Of a stretch of DNA of 64,000 nucleotides, positions 57,690 to 64,000 are shown one piece after another (position 1 is the first letter of the stretch; each line of letters begins with the position of its first letter). Source of the stretch: Yamagishiella unicocca. Its lineage: Eukaryota; Chlorophyta; Chlorophyceae; Chlamydomonadales; Volvocaceae. The notes under the pieces were generated by a model. It saw only the letters and a list, made by a program, of their open reading frames with translations, was not told the DNA's origin and ran no database searches. The position numbers were made by a program, and so were the translations under genes. The DNA lies in assembly GCA_003116995.1 (NCBI GenBank), contig BDSL01000015.1, forward strand, positions 124,001 through 188,000, read 5' to 3'.

Positions 57690-59142
57690 ATGATGACGAG
57701 GCGACTTATCGTTTTTGCTGCGGCGCTGCTGGTTGTTGGTATCCTGCAACCTGCCGCAGCCGCTTCGTCCCATAGACGCCTACGTCAAGCCGCAGCAAGG
57801 ACTGTTCCTGATCCCACGCCAGCTGGCGCCTACCTCGATAAGTTGTTCGATGATTATACTGCCGCTCGGAGCAGCCTTACCAGCAACTTCACAAAGCGCA
57901 GCCGGATAGCCGTGGTCTACATGTGCTATGAAAGGGAGGACATTATTCGGTCGTCTTTGTCCGCGCTCCTTCGCAGCGAGGGCCTGGACGGCTTCGACGT
58001 CTTCATTTCGCAGGACGGCGGTGGAAGCTACACTATCGATGTGCCAATGCCTGCCAACCTTAGCCACGTAATCATCCGCCACCCGGAGAACCTGTGCACG
58101 GGGCTGCACCACTACTTCGTTAAGAGCTTCGCATTCGACATCATGGGCTACGAAGGCCTAATCGTTGTCGAGGAGGACAACATTCTGCATCCTCAGGCAC
58201 TACAGGTGTGTTGTGGTCGGGGCTTCAGAATTCTGCGTCGTATCCTACGAAACAATGGCTTTAGCTACGGAGCGGAAATATTTTGGCTGCTGTTAGTGCT
58301 TCCAACTGTAGATATCTGCCTGTTTTCAGTTCCCTGCCATGCACATCCTCCTCTCCATCAACCAGTCCTAACATGCTTTTGGCCTCTTCACACACCTCCT
58401 GACTTCGCAGATGCTCCGCGGCATGTTGGAGCTCTCCCAACCGGACCCGCAGATCGGCCTCGTCGCCATTACAGACATGGACAACACCTTGCTGTTGGAC
58501 GAGGACAAGTTCAGCGCGGGAGTACAGCGCGCCGAGATCGACCAGGGGCACCTGTGGGTCTACGCCGTCCACACCTCTCGTTATCAGGCCGTGTGGCAGT
58601 ACCTGCGCGCCTATTATGATGTCATCAAGCGGTACGACTACCGGACTAAGACTAAGCCTCCGCTGCAAGATGAAATCGTAGCGCTGTTGGACGCCAAGGG
58701 TCTGCCCAAGAACATCCCCCTGTCACAGGACGCCTTTTTCGTTAACTCCCTGGCCAAAGCAGGCTACATTCGGCGGTTGACAACGATGGTTCGGTTGTTT
58801 GAGCCGGTTGGGTGGCAGGGCCTGCATTTCAACAAGGACCCGTCTGCTTTCTATGCCGTTTACGGCCGCGGCATGTATGAGGGGCGGATCTCAGCGTCGC
58901 CGTTTGAGGTTGCTGCGAACCCGGCGCATGTGGCTCAGCTAGAGCGTGACTGCAAGGACCGCCTGAACCTGCTTTACCAGCAGTATCTTGGACGCAACGC
59001 AGATCCCCGCGCCACGAATGCTGCAGTTATGAGGCTGCTTACCGCGAAGCTTAACGCAGTTGAGCTCATGCGCAACGTGCTCAACTCCGCTGAGCACCGC
59101 CGGCGGATGAAGGAATGGGTGGTAAAGGGGAGGAAGAACTGA
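57690..59142 (+). CDS. Secretory glycosyltransferase-like protein with DUF4214-like C-terminus
   Basis: Two exons, 57690-58205 and 58411-59142 (phase 0), give 415 residues. The start MMTRRLIVFAAALLVVGILQ is a signal peptide or signal anchor ending near AAAASS. The next part looks like a GT-A glycosyltransferase: RIAVVYMCYEREDIIRSSLS (nucleotide-binding start), FDVFISQDGGG, and LIVVEEDNILHPQAL, an acidic E-E-D in the position of the EDD metal motif of N-acetylglucosaminyltransferase I (GT13). The exon junction falls directly after it, and IGLVAITDMDNTLLL continues the fold. Residues about 350-405 (LLYQQYLGRNADPRATNAAV) match the LYxxxLGRxxD pattern of DUF4214, a domain mostly found in bacterial surface proteins. 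It is likely Golgi or secreted; the sugar donor and acceptor are unknown. Two Asn-x-Ser/Thr sites (NFT, NLS) are present. A TGTAA at 59701 may be its 3' signal. Confidence 0.72.
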
Positions 59143-60050
59143 TTCGTCGTGCCTTTGGTGCGCCGAGGTTTGTGTTGCGTGCAGGTTGAGGATTCGGGCC
59201 GGTTGGTAGATTATTGCTATTGTTTCTGAGGACAGGACTGAACACCATGTAGCTAGCTAGCGAGCGTGTCGCGACAAATAGTCAGTTATTAGGCAGGAGT
59301 GCAGAGGTGATAAAAATATTGCTCAATTCGTAGCGCACAGATATCTATCTTCTATTGCGTGCTTTCTTATAGCTAGGCACTGCCGGATGACGGAAACGGG
59401 TGGATGGATGACTGGACCCGTTGCGGCAGGAGAATGGAATACAAACGACACAACAACGACTTCGAAGGATTGGAGACGTTACAAAAGCGTGCATGTTCCC
59501 TGGATCGTGTATTTGCCATTATAAAGCGGTCATCTTTACCGCATTACGTCTTAAATGCATGCCTGGTGTACGGGGTGTATATATATCTAATTTTTTTATG
59601 CCGGAGGTAGGCACACGTGTCTACATACGTGATACACGCGTCGTGGTTTCACGGTCACTGCAACATACCTCGTGACGCGTGAACCTATCGCATTACTAAC
59701 TGTAAACGACGACTGGTGTGATTTATCTGTGTGACCCTTCCCTTACCCTTCTGGTGCAAACAATCCCAAAATGCGTAATGTGCACTCGTCTCAAATGATA
59801 GCCCGCACCGGCTAATGCACCCTCATTTCAGAAGATAGTCAGCTGTCAGCACCACCTTTTACACCAGTAAACCCGACTCGACGTCCTCACATAACCATCA
59901 TATCGAGGATTCAAAGCCCCGGCAATCGGTCTTTACACATACGAGGCGACAGCTCCGCCGTACATACATGGCTTAAATCATACACCACATGACTTGAGGA
60001 AGGTCCTTTCTCCCGTCGTAACCAATCCTCCTTCGGCGGCCTCCATAGCG
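59143..60050. other. Intergenic between convergent genes
   Basis: It holds the 3' ends of the glycosyltransferase-like gene (plus, TGTAA 59701-59705) and the dehydrogenase (minus, TGTAA 59933-59937). No gene was seen. Confidence 0.5.
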
Positions 60051-62779
60051 CTACTCGGGTAGACCCGCCGCTTGCCTCACCGCCACCGCCAGGGCCGCCC
60101 AGTCCTTGTCCGCGAGGCCGGACGCTTTGGCGGCAAGCAGGTGGTTGAACGCAACGTCGGCCTGTACGACACGGTCCGGACAGCGACACACGCGCAAAGA
60201 TGCGGTGTGGTTGCAGCCGCCAGTGCGCCAGCGGCTATCGGAATGGCGCATGGCGACATGCTGCGAAGCCTATCGACATCATGCATTCTCGTACGGCATC
60301 TGAACGCAAGCGGCACATCAGGCAGGCCGGGCACATCAGACACTCACCAGCGGCAACGGCGTCTCGCTGTTTTCCGCCAGCTTCCGCATCAGGTTCACGT
60401 CCTGGCCAAAGCAGCGGCGGGGCGAGGGTTCGAGGAGCACCCCATGGGTCCATGAGTTCAGTAGCAGCGCACGGCTTTAACCCTCGTCAGAGCTTGGCTG
60501 CGGAAATACTGCGGAACAACAGCAGGGCCGGCTAACCTACCGAGTGCCATCTCCTCAACGGTACCACCATCGACGCACTTCTCCTCCCCTCCCCCGGCCC
60601 CCTCTCACCACCACCATACGACCCATCCCCACCGGGGGCCCACCTTGAGTCCCAGCGTGACTGTGAAGCCCAGCCCCGCGTCGAATGCGTTGGCGGCGAT
60701 TCGGGAGCCGTAGCCGTGCACTATCGGCACCGGGAGCACCTCGTCCACGAACGACATGTACTTGTCCCTGCGCCGGGCCGGGGGATTGCAAGGAAGACCC
60801 GTGTACGCCAGAAAAACAAGCCCGTTTAGAACAGGCTTTCGAGATGCACCGGGGGAAGGCGGGCAGCAGCCGCCAGCCTGGCTCGAAACCCACCATCCGG
60901 CACGTGGCGCGTCGGCACATAGCCCCTAGGGTTATGCAACCAGGGAGCGGCGCGTCTACTAGCGAAGCAAAAGGGGCAAACCCGGAGCGGTCGTCCCGCT
61001 CGGACCACCACCGCCGCATGGTTTGAGCCCCCGTATCGCATCGCGAAGCGGGTGGGACCGCCGCGCAGGAGTGTCATCGCAGGATACCGGTGGCCTCCGT
61101 TGGGCGGGCAGGACCGGGACACTCCGGGACACAAGCGGGGGGCTCGGGCTGAGGCTCGTTGGCGGCTTCGGCGGCGGCCGCGGCGGCTGCACTCACCGTG
61201 AGATGCCGTTCTTCTCCGCCAGCGTCATGCCCTCGGACAACAGCTCGATGAGCGCCACTGCGGAGAGGGCCGCGCAGGGAAGGTCAGCGGCCGGAGGCCG
61301 GAGGGGCCGCAAAATGGCGGGAAGGGGGGGTTGGCGGGGTGAGCTGTCGTGGCCGGCTGAGGAATCAGTACAGTGCTGAACGTCCGGGGCCGGTCAAAGC
61401 ACCAAACGGCCAACGGCCGACGCCCAACGAACCTAGGTGGAAGTTGGCCAGCAGCTTCATGATGTTGGCCTTCTGTGGCTCGCTCCCCAGGTCTAGCACC
61501 TTGCGGCCCATGGCGCTGCGTACGGCATGGGTCCAGGGAGGGGTGAAGGCAATGTACGACATGCGGTGACGGCGGCGCCGGGGGGCCGGTTCCTTCGCGT
61601 CCACCGCGGCGCGCTGTGGGCGGTGGCGACGGTTGGCCTCCCACCGGTCGCATCTTAAGCGGAACGTGCACGTCGCTACCGGAAGCTGGGCGAGAGCGCA
61701 AGGCGAGCAGGCGTGGTGAGGAAGGAGCGATGGCGAGAGACAAACGCGCACTCGCGGCCTCCAGGTGCTCCACCAGGTGCGCCTAACCGCCCGCTGGTGC
61801 TCACATCGCAGACAACTTAGCACCAGTTAGCGGCAGACTAGCTCGGCGATAAACTAGCCATACCTGGCGTACGGCATTATGAGCTCCTTTGCGGCGTCCG
61901 GGCCGGAGCAGAAGATGAGGAGGTTGGCGGCCGCCGCCGCATCTGGCCTGCGCGTCGTCGTACACGTTTGGCGGTGGGTGGAGGGGGTGGGTTCGGCGAG
62001 CCGACGATGGTGGGTGGTTGCGCTTGAATGAAGCGCTGCTGGCTGGGCAACGACCGGTATGCAATGACGTGCGTGCCAAGCGTAAACAGTGTTTGGGAAG
62101 CCTTTCGTTACCAGGGTATCCTGAACCGTGATTCCGGTGGCGGTCCGTGTGGGGCGCCACGGTACGTGTCATATCGGGGATCGTCGGTTGGGCGCTTGCT
62201 GCGCAGTGCGTCATGTGCCAGTCACATGCCAGTCATGTGCGCCACATGGGTTTTACCGGCAGGGGAGTGCGGGTGCAAACACGTGGCTATGTGTGACGGC
62301 GCACATGCCCCGGAGCCGCAGGGCACCCACCTGCCGAGGACAGGACACGCGACATACATCGCGCCCGCCGCCTCAGCGGCGGCGCTAAGCTCCTTGGTTG
62401 TTTCCGGGCTGACAGTGCTGCAGTCCACCAGGACACGCGGTTGCTGCTGCTCCGGGGGATCCCGCGATTTCGCTACGGCAATCGCGGCAATTAGCTGTCC
62501 CATTACATCCCGCACGGCGGCGTCATGTGAGAGCATCGCGAAGATTATGTTGCAGCTCTCCGCCATGTCCGACAGCTCCGCCTTGACGCTGAAGCGCCCC
62601 AGATTTCCATCAGCAAGGAATGGTTCCAGCTTCGAGCGATCTCGATTGTATACAGAGAGCGTCTGGCCGCTGGCGCTCATGTGCCGGCCCAGGCTGGTTG
62701 CCATGCCTTTGCCCATGGCACCGAGGCCCACAAACCCGACTTGCTGAGAAGGAGTGGTAGGTGCGATTTCGTCAGCCAT
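60051..62779 (-). CDS. Beta-hydroxyacid dehydrogenase (3-hydroxyisobutyrate / succinic semialdehyde reductase type)
   Basis: Seven exons: 62779-62331, 61947-61864, 61515-61433, 61257-61197, 60767-60644, 60401-60348, 60161-60051. Phases agree; 321 residues. The N-terminal Rossmann domain begins VGFVGLGAMGKGMATSLGRH (GxGxxG). FAMLSHDAAVRDV follows, then DCSTVSPETTKEL, the DxSTxxP substrate motif of the family. After the CPVLG hinge come FCSGPDAAKEL, KVLDLGSEPQKANIMKLL (with the catalytic Lys and following Asn), and the helical C-terminal domain GFTVTLGLKDVNLMRKLAEN with its conserved Lys-Asp. It reduces or oxidises a small beta-hydroxyacid or semialdehyde with NAD(P). Substrate choice (hydroxyisobutyrate, glyoxylate, succinic semialdehyde) cannot be read from sequence alone. 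No clear organelle presequence. One donor (GTTCGT at 61432) is weak but is required by phase. Confidence 0.9.
60781..60809 (-). repeat. Intron 3'-end motif (GTACACGGGTCTTCCTTGCA)
   Basis: On the coding (minus) strand it ends 13 bases before the acceptor of the dehydrogenase exon 60767-60644. It is the same motif, in the same sense, as 46877-46900. Confidence 0.7.
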
Positions 62780-62929
62780 TGTTATGAAATTACTGTTTCG
62801 TCGAGGATGAGCAAGGTGTGATAAGGACCAGGGCGTCAGGTAACCTCCGAAACCAGCATTAGTTGACCTTGAAAGTAATCGCGATTACACTCAAGCATAA
62901 CAAAGTGTTACAACCAACTGGTTCCCATC
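62780..62929. promoter_or_regulatory. Short divergent promoter region
   Basis: Only 150 bases separate the start codons of the dehydrogenase (minus) and the MOCS3-like gene (plus), so both promoters and 5' leaders share this stretch. AT-rich sequence lies at 62860-62905. No defined motif was recognised. Confidence 0.55.
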
Positions 62930-64000
62930 ATGGCTGTAGAGGAGTGCGCAGCCATAGACGACGAGCTTCCCGCGCTTCGCGCGGCCAACGCGACGCTGCG
63001 AACCCAAAACATCAAACTGCAGCGCGAAGTAGCAGCGCTAAGGGAACAGCTTACGGCCCTCTGTTTTGAGCTCGAGGGGCGCGCCGTCGGCGGCAGCGAC
63101 GCAGCCGTCGGCGCGGACACCGCAGCTAATACGCCGCAGGGCCAGCAGGTCGGTGACAGCATGACGTGACCCGACCTGGCTTACCTGACCTCCGCACAAC
63201 ACGGCTTCAATTGCACCTTGCGCTGTCCCGCGTCCGGCAGCGGTGCAGGCAGTAGCTAGCTTCCGAGCCCGAGCATTCTCCTTGTCAACCCGTCACACCC
63301 ACCGCGCCCTGCCCTCCCGACGCACGCGCGCACCGCCCTCCCCGCCCTTACCTGCGCCCTCTTCTCCACGCCGCCCACAGGCCGCCTCCGCCACCACCAC
63401 CACCGCTGCCGCCGCCACCGCCAGCCCCGCTGCCGCCACCACCACCACCGCCCCTGCCGCCGCCACCGCCAACCCCGCCGACCCACCACCGCACGATGAC
63501 AGCCCCGCCTGCCCCGCTTCTTGTGCGCTTCTCGCCAGCTCATCGCCTCCGCCGCCGCTGTCGCCGCTGCCCCCCCGCGCCCCTCCGCGTCACGGCCTCA
63601 CCCGCCAGCAAGCCGAGCGCTACTCGCGCCACCTGCTGCTGCCGTCGTTCGGCGTTGCGGCGCAGGAGCGGTTGTGCCGGGGCTCGGTGCTGGTGGTGGG
63701 GTGCGGGGGGCTGGGCTCACCGGTGGCCATGTACCTCGCGGCGGCGGGAGTGGGTGAGCAGCAGCAGTCCTGGGGGCACGGGGGCCGGGGGGGAGGTTAG
63801 GAAAAACCCTGTGGCAGGGCTGGGGGCGGGTTCCGAGGAAGACCCGTGGCGGGCTGGGTGTCCTTCCGGGATAGGGGGCCAGGTCGGATTCTCGAATGGA
63901 GCAGGTTGACTCCGTTGCGAGAGACCCCTGGAGACCCCCTCCTAGCGGCCTGATGTACGACCACTGCGCGAAATGCGAATGGGGGTGGCTCTGCAGAGCG
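62930..64000 (+). CDS. CNX5: MOCS3/UBA4/CNX5-type E1-like adenylyltransferase, N-terminal part (cut by window end)
   Basis: Exons 62930-63148 and 63381-63753 in phase; the gene continues past the window. The N-terminus ([20 protein letters not shown], then [18 protein letters not shown] heptads) is a short coiled coil, as at the start of animal MOCS3. A long Ala/Thr/Pro linker follows (simple-sequence ACC repeats, 63390-63480). Then comes the E1-like start [20 protein letters not shown] and the nucleotide-binding loop [20 protein letters not shown]. The family adenylates and thiolates the C-terminus of MOCS2A/CNX7 for molybdopterin synthesis, and of URM1 for tRNA 2-thiolation; the rhodanese domain would lie outside the window. 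The donor of exon 1 (CAG/GTCGGT) is weak, so the N-terminus is less sure. An alternative ATG at 63243 would read straight into exon 2. Confidence 0.8.
63796..63850 (+). repeat. Two intron 5'-end motifs
   Basis: GTTAGGAAAAACCCTGTGG (63796) and GTTCCGAGGAAGACCCGTGG (63830), 40-100 bases after the donor at 63754 of the MOCS3-like gene. Same sense as the motif at 37811. Confidence 0.55.

Overview
This is eukaryotic nuclear DNA, most likely from a volvocine or other chlamydomonadalean green alga. Evidence: GC-rich coding sequence; genes split into many short exons by 60-750 base introns with GT(G/A)AG donors and CAG acceptors; TGTAA 3'-end signals; proline-rich (SPPP) linkers; long tandem repeats inside introns; and a chloroplast-lumen photosystem II type protein. 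There is no operon structure. Most long open frames are not genes, so genes were built exon by exon by requiring splice sites and reading phase to agree.

Layout: (1) 308-1155 (-), an 85-residue PsbTn-like photosystem II lumen protein in three small exons. (2) 2494-7021 (-), a large protein with a Gln-rich pentapeptide repeat and an ankyrin-like segment. (3) 8962-10445 (+), a SUMO-like-domain protein with a SUMO-interacting motif. (4) 11173-20101 (+), a 14-exon GAF/PAS-like/TKL protein kinase of about 1,300 residues. (5) 20102-27177, 7 kb with no convincing gene. (6) about 27178-40054 (+), a 22-exon membrane-anchored M1 zinc aminopeptidase with proline-rich linkers. (7) 41709-45104 (-), a class I heme (ascorbate-type) peroxidase with a membrane anchor. 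(8) 46540-52203 (+), a coiled-coil protein with very small exons and huge intronic microsatellites. (9) 53922-55866 (+), MDP-1 phosphatase. (10) 57690-59142 (+), a secretory glycosyltransferase-like protein with a DUF4214-like tail. (11) 60051-62779 (-), a beta-hydroxyacid dehydrogenase. (12) from 62930 (+), the N-terminal part of a MOCS3/UBA4/CNX5-type E1-like enzyme, cut by the window end.

The genes look like an ordinary mixed neighbourhood, not a pathway cluster: photosynthesis, peroxide removal, sensing/kinase signalling, surface proteolysis, protein glycosylation, molybdenum cofactor or tRNA thiolation. The most unusual signal is in the introns. Unrelated genes share short sequences placed close to splice sites. 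A motif like GAGGAAAACCCGTG recurs downstream of 5' splice sites, and its reverse complement (CACGGGTTTTCC) recurs just upstream of 3' splice sites. A perfect 26-base match lies just after the donor in two different genes, and a near-identical 37-39 base sequence lies before the acceptor in two genes. This is what a family of mobile, intron-forming or intron-inhabiting elements (introner-like) would leave behind, and it is the main candidate for something undescribed here.
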